In this document: positions 37,254 through 45,109 of the stretch, one piece after another
Numbering within the stretch: the first letter of the stretch is position 1
Layout: each line of letters opens with the position of its first letter
Assembly (NCBI RefSeq): GCF_028688795.1
Contig: NZ_JAQTXM010000002.1
Coordinates: 186,001 to 250,000 of the forward strand
Reading direction: 5' to 3'
Source of the DNA: Rhodoferax sp.
GTDB taxonomy: Bacteria > Pseudomonadota > Gammaproteobacteria > Burkholderiales > Burkholderiaceae_C
Length of the DNA: 64,000 bases
Notes under the pieces: generated by a model
The model's input: only the letters and a program-made list of their open reading frames with translations
Told to the model about the DNA's origin: nothing
Databases searched by the model: none
Translations under genes and position numbers: made by a program

Positions 37254-37688
37254 ATGAACAATACAATTAAATTAATAGCTGCTGACGCTTATTCAGCAGG
37301 GGCTACAAGCCAACAAGCCTTGAATATTCCAAACGACGCCGATCCGCGCGAATTGGCACTCAATGGGGTTGAGCGCATCGACCTGGACTTTCCGAAGTTC
37401 ACCGATGGCCGCGCTTTCAGCCAAGCTTATTTGCTGCGCCGCCGGCTGGGTTTCACCGGTGACATTCGCGCCACCGGCGACGTGCTGGTGGACCAGTTGC
37501 TGCAAATGCAGCGCAACGGCTTCAGCTCAGCCGTGTTGCGGGCCGACCAAAGCCTGGCCCATGCGCAACGCCAGTTGACCCAGTTTGACCATTTTTACCA
37601 GGGCGACGCCGCCCAGCCTGCACCGCTTTTCGCCGGCGCACCCGCTGCGGCCGCCTTGGCCCAACCCCACACCGGAGCCCCCACATGA
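37254..37688 (+). CDS. DUF934 family protein
   Basis: A 144-residue protein of the DUF934 family, always found beside cysI in proteobacteria. It has the family core RIDLDFPKFTDGRAFSQAYLLRRRLGFTGDIRATGDVL and ends in a Pro/Ala-rich tail. Its biochemical role is not established; the context suggests help to sulfite reduction, such as electron transfer or siroheme delivery. The first 20 or so residues (TIKLIAADAYSAGATSQQ) are encoded by a family A repeat. ATG 37254 or GTG 37245 may be used. It overlaps cysH by four bases. Confidence 0.87.
   Translation: MNNTIKLIAADAYSAGATSQQALNIPNDADPRELALNGVERIDLDFPKFTDGRAFSQAYLLRRRLGFTGDIRATGDVLVDQLLQMQRNGFSSAVLRADQSLAHAQRQLTQFDHFYQGDAAQPAPLFAGAPAAAALAQPHTGAPT
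37258..37312 (+). repeat. Dispersed repeat, family A copy 9, DUF934 N-terminus
   Basis: TTAATAGCTGCTGACGCTTA, then CAGGGGCTACAAGC. It supplies the N-terminal residues LIAADAYSAGATS. Confidence 0.75.
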
Positions 37689-38464
37689 GCGCCATTGACC
37701 TGAACGCCCGCGCCTCTGGCGACTATGCGCAAAAGCTGGCCCAGACTCAAGCCCTGCTGCAACAAGCCGCGCTGGACTACGCGCCGCTCAACGCCGATGA
37801 CGAACCCCGCGTCACCCTGGCTTGCAGCCTGGGCGCCGAAGACGTGGTGATTGCCCACCTGATCAACGCCCTGCAGCTCAACATCGGCATTTTTGTGCTG
37901 GAAACCGGGCAGCTCCACACCGAAACCCTGGCCTTGCTTGACCGCCTCAAAGCCACGTCACGCGCAAAAGTAGCGGTGTTCACCCCGGTGGCCGAAGCGG
38001 CTATTGCGTTCGTAGCACGCGAGGGCAAAGACGCGATGTACCAAAGCATCCCCCTGCGCAAAGCCTGCTGCCAGATCCGCAAAATGGAGCCACTGGCCCG
38101 TGCGCTCCAAGGCAAGGATGCCTGGATCACCGGCCTGCGCCGCGAGCAATCCGGCGCGCGCGCCGACGTGCCCTTGATAGACACCAGCGACGCCACCCGC
38201 GCCAAACTCAACCCGCTGGCCAACTGGACCTGGGGCGACGTGTGGTTTTACATTGCTGAAAACCAGGTCGACTACAACCCGCTGCACGACCAGTTCTACC
38301 CCAGCATTGGCTGCGCCCCTTGCACCCGCGCCATTAGCCTGGGCGAAGACTTCCGCGCTGGCCGCTGGTGGTGGGAAGACGAAGCCGCCAAAGAGTGTGG
38401 CCTGCACGTGAAAGCCAGCGCCCTGCCCAACACAGAACAAAACAACACAAAGGCCCCCGCATGA
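37685..38464 (+). CDS. cysH: APS/PAPS reductase, 4Fe-4S type
   Basis: A 259-residue adenylyl-sulfate reductase. Cys pairs C128-C129 (KACCQ) and C210/C213 (GCAPC) are the ligands of the 4Fe-4S cluster that marks APS-type enzymes; C238 (KECGLH) is the catalytic Cys. This fits the absence of a cysC kinase here: sulfate would be activated to APS and reduced directly to sulfite. It overlaps DUF934 upstream (ATGA) and cysD downstream (ATGA), which implies a tightly coupled transcript. Confidence 0.93.
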   Translation: MSAIDLNARASGDYAQKLAQTQALLQQAALDYAPLNADDEPRVTLACSLGAEDVVIAHLINALQLNIGIFVLETGQLHTETLALLDRLKATSRAKVAVFTPVAEAAIAFVAREGKDAMYQSIPLRKACCQIRKMEPLARALQGKDAWITGLRREQSGARADVPLIDTSDATRAKLNPLANWTWGDVWFYIAENQVDYNPLHDQFYPSIGCAPCTRAISLGEDFRAGRWWWEDEAAKECGLHVKASALPNTEQNNTKAPA

Positions 38465-39429
38465 ACGCCCCGATCAACGCCAACCTGCTGCAACCCATGA
38501 CGCACCACCGCCCAGACCATTTGAGCAACGCCCACCTGGACGCGCTGGAAGAAGAAACCATCTTCATCCTGCGCGAAGTGGCCGCTGCCTTTGAGCGCCC
38601 CACCCTGCTGTTCTCGGGCGGCAAGGACTCATTGGTGATGCTGAAATGCGCTGAAAAAGCCTTTGGCTCACCAGCCAATGGCGGCAAGATTCCCTACCCG
38701 CTGTTGATGATCGACACCGGCCACAACTTCCATGAAGTCACCGATTTCCGCGACGCGCGCGCCAAAGAACTGGGTGCGGATTTGATTGTGCGCAGTGTTG
38801 AAGACTCGATGGCCCGTGGCACGGTGCGACTGGCCCACCCGGGCGAATCGCGCAACGTGCACCAGTCCGTCACACTGCTCGAAGCCATTGAAGAATTCCG
38901 CTTCGACGCCCTCATCGGTGGTGCACGCCGGGACGAAGAAAAAGCCCGCGCCAAGGAACGCATCTTCAGCCACCGCGACAGCTTTGGCCAATGGCAACCC
39001 AAAGACCAGCGCCCTGAGCTGTGGAATTTGTTCAACACCAAACTGCAACCGGGTGAGCACTTCCGCGTGTTCCCGATCAGCAACTGGACCGAGCTCGACG
39101 TGTGGCAATACATTGCCCGCGAACAAATCGCCCTGCCATCGCTTTACTACACGCACAAACGCGAAGTGGTCGAACGCAAGGGTCTGCTCGTTCCTGTGAC
39201 CCCGCTGACCCCTTTGAAAACTGGCGAAGTGGCCGAGCTGCGCGATGTGCGTTTTCGCACCGTGGGCGACATCACCTGCACCTGCCCAGTGGAAAGCCTG
39301 GCCGCCACGCCCGAGCAGATCGTGCTGGAAACCCTGGCGGCCGACGTGAGCGAACGCGGTGCCACCCGCATGGACGACAAAACGTCTGAGGCGTCGATGG
39401 AGAAGCGCAAGAAAGACGGGTACTTTTAA
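38461..39429 (+). CDS. cysD: Sulfate adenylyltransferase subunit 2
   Basis: A 322-residue ATP pyrophosphatase-type subunit that forms APS from sulfate and ATP together with CysN. The PP-loop SGGKDS is near residue 50, and GGARRDEEKARAKERIFSHR and GRRIP-like loops follow. It ends KKRKDGYF-like (MEKRKKDGYF), normal for CysD. It overlaps cysH by four bases. A 220-base gap with a palindromic element separates it from cysN, which is unusual because the two are normally adjacent. Confidence 0.94.
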   Translation: MNAPINANLLQPMTHHRPDHLSNAHLDALEEETIFILREVAAAFERPTLLFSGGKDSLVMLKCAEKAFGSPANGGKIPYPLLMIDTGHNFHEVTDFRDARAKELGADLIVRSVEDSMARGTVRLAHPGESRNVHQSVTLLEAIEEFRFDALIGGARRDEEKARAKERIFSHRDSFGQWQPKDQRPELWNLFNTKLQPGEHFRVFPISNWTELDVWQYIAREQIALPSLYYTHKREVVERKGLLVPVTPLTPLKTGEVAELRDVRFRTVGDITCTCPVESLAATPEQIVLETLAADVSERGATRMDDKTSEASMEKRKKDGYF

Positions 39430-39468
39430 ATGAGCCCACGTTATCTGGCAATACCCCAGCAGCGTCAA

Positions 39469-39571
39469 GCAACGTGCGTTGGGTATCTAACGTAGCGAAA
39501 TCAAGGAGGAGGCTTGGGGCGTGCCCCAAGCCGGGGGACATTCGCGTAGTTAGATGCACAACGTGCGCTGC
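39469..39571. repeat. Palindromic element with attC-like core between cysD and cysN
   Basis: Two imperfect 23-base arms (39469-39491 and 39549-39571; 18 of 23 positions complementary) enclose a 10-bp perfect hairpin (GGCTTGGGGC, GT loop, GCCCCAAGCC at 39511-39532). The inner ends read ATCTAAC (39485-39491) and GTTAGAT (39549-39555), which match the integron consensus RYYYAAC and GTTRRRY. Next come a 3x3 unpaired GTA/GTA and a GCGAA(A)T / ATTCGC stem with one extra base. The complementarity continues outside these cores, which attC sites do not normally show, so a MITE-like hairpin is equally possible. Confidence 0.6.
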
Positions 39572-39649
39572 GGGTTAAAACTGCAAAAGCCCGCATACAA
39601 GACACCAAACCGTCACCACAAACTCTGCAAACAAATCACGAAAGCCACC

Positions 39650-41029
39650 ATGAACACTGCAACATCAATAGCTGCTCACGCAACAACCACAAGCGCTACA
39701 ACCCAATTCGACCAAAAATCAGCCCTCAAATTCATTACCTGCGGCAGCGTCGATGACGGCAAAAGCACCCTGATTGGCCGCCTGCTGCTTGACAGCAAAA
39801 GCGTGCTGCAAGATCAGCTGGCCAACGTCTCCAAAAGCGGCGAGGCCGACCTGGCCCTGTTCACCGACGGCCTGAGCGCCGAACGCGAACAAGGCATCAC
39901 CATCGACGTGGCCTGGCGCTACTTCAACACCGCCGACCGCAAATTCATCATTGGCGACGCCCCCGGCCATGAGCAATACACCCGCAACATGGTCACCGCT
40001 GCCAGCAACGCCGACGCCGCCGTGGTGCTGATCGATGCCACGAAGCTCGACTGGGCCAACCCCGCTTTGAGCCTGCTGCCCCAAACTCGCCGCCACAGCC
40101 TGCTGTGCCACCTGCTGCGCGTGCCCAGCATCGTGTTTGCCGTGAACAAACTCGACGCACTGGATGACAACGCGACGACCGCCTTTGCCCATATCCGCAG
40201 CGCACTGGAAACTTTTGCACAGGAAGCTGGCATTGAAGTCGCCGTCACCGTGCCCATTTCGGCGCTCAAGGGCCACAACGTGGTCGAGTCTGCTGAAGAG
40301 GGCTGGTGCGGCTACACCGGCCCCAGTTTGCTCGACATTCTGGCGCTGCTACCGGTCACCCCGGCAGACACCGTGTTGCCTTTCGCCTTTCCGGTGCAAT
40401 GGGTCGAAAAGTTTTCTGCCAGCGCCGACACCTCGCAAGGCCGCCGCATTTTCTGGGGCCGCGTCGCTGCCGGCGCAGCGCAAGTGGGACAAACCATCAA
40501 GGTGCTGCCAAGCGGACAAACCGCCACCGTGGCCCAAGTGCTGGGCACCACCCGCAAGCCTGGCACCGCGCAAGCCGGCCACAGCGCCGGCGTGGTGCTT
40601 GACCGTGAGGTCGACGTGTCACGTGGCGACTGGCTGCTGGCCCTGGATGCACCGGCAAACAGCGCAGCCCCTTCAGACGACGATTTCGCCGACACGCCGG
40701 CGCCGATCAGCCTGACCCCCAGCCGCGAGCTCAGTGCCACGGTGGCCTGGATGGACGACGAGCCGCTGGTGGCTGGGCGTGTTTACTGGGCGCTGCATGG
40801 CCACCGCTGGGTCAAGGCGCGCGTCAAGCGCGTGGTTCACCGACTGGAGATCAACACGCTGGCCGAAGAAGATGCCGATTCGCTGCCTGCCAACAGCATC
40901 GGCCACGTGGAACTGGTGCTGCAAGAAGGTATTGCCGCAAGGCCGTTCAGTGAATCACGTGTGCTGGGTGCGTTGGTGCTGGTGGACACTGCCAGCCACA
41001 GAACCGCAGGCGCAGTTCTGATCAATTGA
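39650..41029 (+). CDS. cysN: Sulfate adenylyltransferase subunit 1
   Basis: A 459-residue GTPase of the EF-Tu type. G1 is GSVDDGKST (32-40), G3 DAPGHEQY, and G4 NKLD; GTP hydrolysis drives APS formation by CysD. The C-terminus is a beta-barrel pair. No APS-kinase (CysC) domain is fused. ATG 39650 has GAAAG upstream; the frame opens earlier but crosses the palindrome. Residues about 5-18 (SIAAHATTTSATTQ) are encoded by a family A repeat, so the N-terminus has been extended before the GTPase core. Confidence 0.94.
   Translation: MNTATSIAAHATTTSATTQFDQKSALKFITCGSVDDGKSTLIGRLLLDSKSVLQDQLANVSKSGEADLALFTDGLSAEREQGITIDVAWRYFNTADRKFIIGDAPGHEQYTRNMVTAASNADAAVVLIDATKLDWANPALSLLPQTRRHSLLCHLLRVPSIVFAVNKLDALDDNATTAFAHIRSALETFAQEAGIEVAVTVPISALKGHNVVESAEEGWCGYTGPSLLDILALLPVTPADTVLPFAFPVQWVEKFSASADTSQGRRIFWGRVAAGAAQVGQTIKVLPSGQTATVAQVLGTTRKPGTAQAGHSAGVVLDREVDVSRGDWLLALDAPANSAAPSDDDFADTPAPISLTPSRELSATVAWMDDEPLVAGRVYWALHGHRWVKARVKRVVHRLEINTLAEEDADSLPANSIGHVELVLQEGIAARPFSESRVLGALVLVDTASHRTAGAVLIN
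39661..39702 (+). repeat. Dispersed repeat, family A copy 10, cysN N-terminus
   Basis: ATCAATAGCTGCTCACGCAA, then AGCGCTACAACC. It is read in the same frame as the SIMPL and DUF934 copies. Confidence 0.65.
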
Positions 41030-41130
41030 CACAAATCAAGGCCCACCCCGGCCCATATCGCTATGCTCGACAGCGTTTGGGCATGACCCTTTAAAATGCC
41101 GCTTTTGCATTCAACCGAAGAAATTTCAAA

Positions 41131-41460
41131 ATGACCCATACCGTCACCGAAGCCTGCATCAAGTGCAAGTACACCGATTGCGTCGACGTTTGCCCCGTGG
41201 ACTGCTTCCGCGAAGGCCCCAATTTTTTGACCATCGACCCCGATGAATGCATTGACTGCGCGGTGTGCATCCCCGAGTGCCCGGTGAACGCCATTTACGC
41301 CGAAGAAGACGTGCCAAAGGATCAGCGCCACATGACCAAGCTCAACGCCGAGCTGGCCAAATTGCCCACATGGAAAAGCATCACCAAGCGCAAATCGCCT
41401 CTGCCTGATGCAGATGACTGGAAAGACAAGACCGGCAAACTGTCGATGCTGGTTCGCTGA
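41131..41460 (+). CDS. fdxA: 7Fe ferredoxin FdxA
   Basis: A 109-residue ferredoxin with two cluster sites: cysteines at 9, 12, 17, 21 and 25 ([18 protein letters not shown]) and at 40, 43, 46 and 50 ([12 protein letters not shown]). The layout fits a [3Fe-4S]/[4Fe-4S] ferredoxin of the FdxA group. It sits between the cys genes and a ferredoxin-NADP reductase and could be the electron donor to CysI. The ribosome-binding site is weak (AAGAAAT). Confidence 0.93.
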   Translation: MTHTVTEACIKCKYTDCVDVCPVDCFREGPNFLTIDPDECIDCAVCIPECPVNAIYAEEDVPKDQRHMTKLNAELAKLPTWKSITKRKSPLPDADDWKDKTGKLSMLVR

Positions 41461-41498
41461 GCCCGGCCTTTTCCGCACACAGCAGCAGCTAAAAGCCC

Positions 41499-41527
41499 CG
41501 TCATTGCGAGCCCAACGCGGCAATCCA
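41499..41527 (+). repeat. Dispersed repeat, family B copy 1
   Basis: CGTCATTGCGAGCCCAACGC followed by GGCAATCCA. It ends at the start codon of the ferredoxin reductase gene. It resembles a family of inverted repeats with the frame CGTCATTGCGAG...GCAATCC that is common in Betaproteobacteria. Confidence 0.6.
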
Positions 41528-42603
41528 TGCAGGGCTTAGCCACCATTGAAACCGATGCCGTGGTCATCGGTGCGGGTCCGGTGGGGCTATGGATGGTGTT
41601 TCAACTCGGGCTGCAAGGCATTCGCGCCCATGTGGTGGATGTGTTGGGTGAGCCCGGTGGCCAGTGCATCGAGCTTTATCCCGACAAACCCATTTACGAC
41701 ATTCCGGGCATTGCGCGCTGCACCGGGCGCGAGCTGACGCAGCGGCTGCTGCAACAAATTGCCCCATTCAAACCCGCGTTTCACCTCAACCAGCAGGTTA
41801 GCGAAGTTCTTGCGCAGGATGACGGCCGCTGGCGAGTGACAACCAGCGCGAGCCATCAGGCCGGCCAGCAGTTCTTGACCCGCACCCTGTTCATTGCCGC
41901 AGGGGTTGGCGCCTTCGCTCCCAAAGAACTCAAGCTGGACGGCCTGACCCCATTGCTGGGCAGCCAACTTTTTTACCGTAACGCGCCGCCTGAGGCCACC
42001 GCAGACAAAACGGTGCTGATCGTCGGCGGTGAAGATGCCGCAGTGGCCAATGCCATTGCGCTGGCAGCGGATGGTCCCAACCCAGCCAAAAGCGTCACGC
42101 TGGTGCACCGGCGCGATGTGCTGCAAGCCAGTGCCGCTGCCCTGGCGCAACTGGCCACCTTGCGCGATGCCGGAAAAGTCAAATTTCTGGCCGGCCAGGT
42201 CACTGGCATCCATGTGACTGATGGCCGCTTGGGCAGCATTGAGCTCAGCACGCCCGAAGATCAAACCGTCAATCTGCCAGTTGACACCCTGCTGGTGTGC
42301 ATGGGCGTCAGCCCCAAGCTCGGGGCCATAGCGCAATGGGGCCTGGCGATGGCGCGCAAGCAACTCACGGTAGACACCGCAAGCTTCGCCACCAGCGCAC
42401 CCGGCATTTACGCCGTGGGCGATGTCAACACTTACCCAGGCAAAAGAAAACTCATCGTCTGTGGTTTCCACGAAGCCACGCTGGCCGCCTTTGCCGCCGC
42501 CAGCTACCTGAATCCGCAAGCCAGCGGGGTGTTGCAGTACACCACCAGCAGTGCGCTGTTGCAGCAACGGCTTGGGGTTTTGGCAGACGACACGCCAGCC
42601 TGA
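41527..42603 (+). CDS. Ferredoxin-NADP+ reductase, thioredoxin reductase-like
   Basis: A 358-residue flavoprotein of the type II (TrxR-like) ferredoxin-NADP reductase group. FAD-binding VIGAGPVGLW is near residue 13, NADPH-binding LIVGGEDAAVANA near 160, and the late GIYAVGDVNTYPGKRKLIVCG is the second FAD motif. No CxxC redox pair is present, so it is not a thioredoxin reductase. With fdxA it can pass electrons from NADPH to ferredoxin and so to sulfite reductase. The ATG overlaps the end of a family B repeat and has no clear Shine-Dalgarno. Confidence 0.9.
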   Translation: MQGLATIETDAVVIGAGPVGLWMVFQLGLQGIRAHVVDVLGEPGGQCIELYPDKPIYDIPGIARCTGRELTQRLLQQIAPFKPAFHLNQQVSEVLAQDDGRWRVTTSASHQAGQQFLTRTLFIAAGVGAFAPKELKLDGLTPLLGSQLFYRNAPPEATADKTVLIVGGEDAAVANAIALAADGPNPAKSVTLVHRRDVLQASAAALAQLATLRDAGKVKFLAGQVTGIHVTDGRLGSIELSTPEDQTVNLPVDTLLVCMGVSPKLGAIAQWGLAMARKQLTVDTASFATSAPGIYAVGDVNTYPGKRKLIVCGFHEATLAAFAAASYLNPQASGVLQYTTSSALLQQRLGVLADDTPA

Positions 42604-42683
42604 AGCTGATCGAATGGCCATGCACGGGGCCAATCATCTTGAAGCGCGTGTCCGCTGATTTGACCAAGTCAACACATCGCACT

Positions 42684-44753
42684 TTAGGAAAGGTCAATTT
42701 TTTTGTGGGCGAGGTTCAGAAATTCGGCAGGCAGCAGCGGTTTGGCAAACAGGTAGCCTTGACCAAAGTCGCAGTCTGCCTCTATCAACAGGTCGCGTTG
42801 CAGGGTGTTTTCAATGCCTTCGGCAATCACCTGCATGCCCAGTTCATGAGCCATGCGGATGATGGCTTTGCACAGGGTGTGGTTCTTGGAGCCCGGGTGT
42901 AGGTCGCGCATGAAGGACTGGTCGATTTTCAGGACATCAATGTCGTACCGGTGCAGATAGGACAGCGACGAGTAGCCGGTTCCAAAATCGTCCAGCGACA
43001 AATGCATGCCGCTCTGGCGTGTGCTTAGCAATTGCTGTTTCACCCATTCCGATGCGTCAAGCAGCAGTCCCTCGGTAATTTCAACGACGATGGCGTCTGG
43101 TGTCAAATCAACGGAACGCAGGTAGTCTGCCCAGTCACTCGCCTGCCGCCGTTTGCTCTGGAATTGCAGCGGAGACTTGTTCACGGATATTTGAAAGCCA
43201 GGGTCAATCTGCGCGCGCCAGTCGCGCACCTTCTGCGCAGCCGTTTGGAACACCCATTCGCCGATGTCCTCAATCAGGCCGATGGACTCGGCCAGGGGGA
43301 TGAACTCGCCCGGAGACACCACGCCGCGGGCCTGATGCCTCCAGCGGATGAGTGCTTCGGCCTTGCGGATGTCGCCAGTGCGCAGATCCACGATGGGCTG
43401 ATACACCAGATAAAACTGTTGCTCCCGCAAAGCCACATGCAAATCCTCGGCCATTTGCAAGCGGTTACGGGCACGCTCTTGCAACGCACTGGTAAAGAAG
43501 TAAAACCCGTTTCTGCCGTTTCGCTTGGCCTCATACATGGCCTGGTCGGCCAATTTAAGCAGCTCATCAAAGGACTCGCCATCCTGGGGAAACAAGGTCA
43601 CACCGATGCTGGCCGTGACAAAAACCGTGTGGCCAGCCAGCTCATATGCAGCACCTAGGCAACCAATTACCTTGTGGGCAATATCGCCCACATCGGTTTC
43701 TGGGGTCAGATCTGTGAGGATGATGGCAAATTCGTCGCCACCCATGCGGGCCAATGTGTCAGTCACGCGAAGGCAGTCTTCTATGCGCTTGGACACCTGC
43801 ACCAGCAGTTCGTCTCCCACGGCGTGGCCAAGGCTGTCGTTAACTTCCTTGAAGTGGTCCAGGTCGAGAATGAGCAGCGCCAGGCCTTGATGGTTGCGCT
43901 TGTGGTTGTTGACGGCCTGCTCCCAGCGGTCGCGCAGCATTCGGCGGTTTGGCAGTCCGGTCAGTGCGTCGAAGTTGGCTTGCCGCCAGATGAGGGCTTC
44001 AGCCTTTTTGTGCTCGGTGATGTCGTGGGCGATACCGTAGGTGCCAATGATTTGGCCGTTGGCATCACGCAGCGGCATCTTCATGGAGACATTCCAAGCG
44101 GCTTTGCCGTCGTTCCAGACTTCATGGTGCAATTGGTTGAAGACGGGGGTGCCGGTCTGCATGATTTCCAGCTCTTCCGTGCGCGTTTGCGCCGCATGAT
44201 CGGCAGAGAAAAAATCAGCATCGGACTTGCCCACGGCTTGTGCCGGGTCATCCAGACCATAGCGTTTGGCCAGGCTGCTGTTGATGCGGATGAAACGGCT
44301 CTCCAGGTCTTTGAAGAAAATTTGATCGGGCACACTGTCCATCATGGAATGCATCAAGTCCCGTTCGTGCTGCGAGGCGATGACCTCCATATGTTGACCA
44401 GTGACATCCCGCCAATGGGAAACAATGCCATCGTGCCCTCCAATGGCTTTGTGGCGATAGGTGATCCGCTCCAACCAACGACCGTCTTTGAGCTCAAAGT
44501 AGCGCGGCGTTTGCGCATCCACCCCGTAGTTCAACAGGCGCAGGGCAAAGGCATCGCTTTCGGGTTTGGCGAGCAATCCAAGCTGGTATTCAAATCGCTC
44601 GCTGCCGGTCATGCCGTAGGCGCTTTTTTCCGAAAAGCCCCACATCTCCAGGTAGTTCTGATTTGCAAATTGCAACATATAGGCATCGTCCATCAGCGCA
44701 ATACCATCCGGATGGGCTCGCAACAGGGCCTCGGCCCAGTGATGTGCTACCAC
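42684..44753 (-). CDS. PAS-GGDEF-EAL protein
   Basis: A 689-residue soluble c-di-GMP enzyme. Two PAS domains (about 8-125 and 133-255) precede GGDEF, intact at 338-342 with an RxxD inhibitory site five residues before it (RVTDTLARMGGDEF), and a complete EAL domain (EALIRWRHQARG, EITEGLLL, DDFGTGYSSL, DQSFM). It could make and degrade c-di-GMP; PAS ligands are unknown. The start is GTG 44753 with AAAGGA upstream. No membrane segments. It stands between the sulfur and thiamin clusters and has no obvious operon partner. Confidence 0.92.
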   Translation of the reverse strand: MVAHHWAEALLRAHPDGIALMDDAYMLQFANQNYLEMWGFSEKSAYGMTGSERFEYQLGLLAKPESDAFALRLLNYGVDAQTPRYFELKDGRWLERITYRHKAIGGHDGIVSHWRDVTGQHMEVIASQHERDLMHSMMDSVPDQIFFKDLESRFIRINSSLAKRYGLDDPAQAVGKSDADFFSADHAAQTRTEELEIMQTGTPVFNQLHHEVWNDGKAAWNVSMKMPLRDANGQIIGTYGIAHDITEHKKAEALIWRQANFDALTGLPNRRMLRDRWEQAVNNHKRNHQGLALLILDLDHFKEVNDSLGHAVGDELLVQVSKRIEDCLRVTDTLARMGGDEFAIILTDLTPETDVGDIAHKVIGCLGAAYELAGHTVFVTASIGVTLFPQDGESFDELLKLADQAMYEAKRNGRNGFYFFTSALQERARNRLQMAEDLHVALREQQFYLVYQPIVDLRTGDIRKAEALIRWRHQARGVVSPGEFIPLAESIGLIEDIGEWVFQTAAQKVRDWRAQIDPGFQISVNKSPLQFQSKRRQASDWADYLRSVDLTPDAIVVEITEGLLLDASEWVKQQLLSTRQSGMHLSLDDFGTGYSSLSYLHRYDIDVLKIDQSFMRDLHPGSKNHTLCKAIIRMAHELGMQVIAEGIENTLQRDLLIEADCDFGQGYLFAKPLLPAEFLNLAHKKIDLS

Positions 44754-44927
44754 AATTGATTCCTTTCTGGCGCAAGTGCAATGGCGCCAGACAGAGGCGC
44801 AGTCACTGTCGACTTATAACAGAGCCGACCACTCTGCCCCCAAACAACTCACGCGACTGCCAAGAAATCTGGCACCGTCAACAACGACCTGATTAAAATC
44901 CACACCGCGCCAAAACAACGGCGTATT

Positions 44928-45018
44928 CGCTAGGGGTGCTGACCCGCAGTTCACGCTGCAAGTTGGCTGAGAAAGTCCCTTTGAACCTGATTGAGGTAAT
45001 CCTCGCGCAGGGAAGCAT
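44928..45018 (+). promoter_or_regulatory. TPP riboswitch upstream of cytX-thi operon
   Basis: The THI-box landmarks are all present: AGGGGTGC, the GGCTGAGAAA loop, CCCTTTGAACCTGATTGAGG, and AATCCTCGCGCAGGGAAGC. It lies about 90 bases upstream of cytX. Binding of thiamin pyrophosphate should switch off expression of the transporter and thiazole genes. Confidence 0.93.
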
Positions 45019-45109
45019 GTTGAATTCGGGGTTCCGGCCGCCTTCTCTGGCCAGAACGTCACCCCAGCCGACACCGCCGACCTGCCAACTTTTTGCATGG
45101 AGCAAACTG

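Noticed and set aside
43674-44759. A 361-codon frame on the plus strand
   Set aside because: Antisense to the PAS-GGDEF-EAL gene; no domain and no ribosome-binding site.
45036-45108. A terminator in the cytX leader
   Set aside because: A weak stem is visible but the T-run is not directly behind it.
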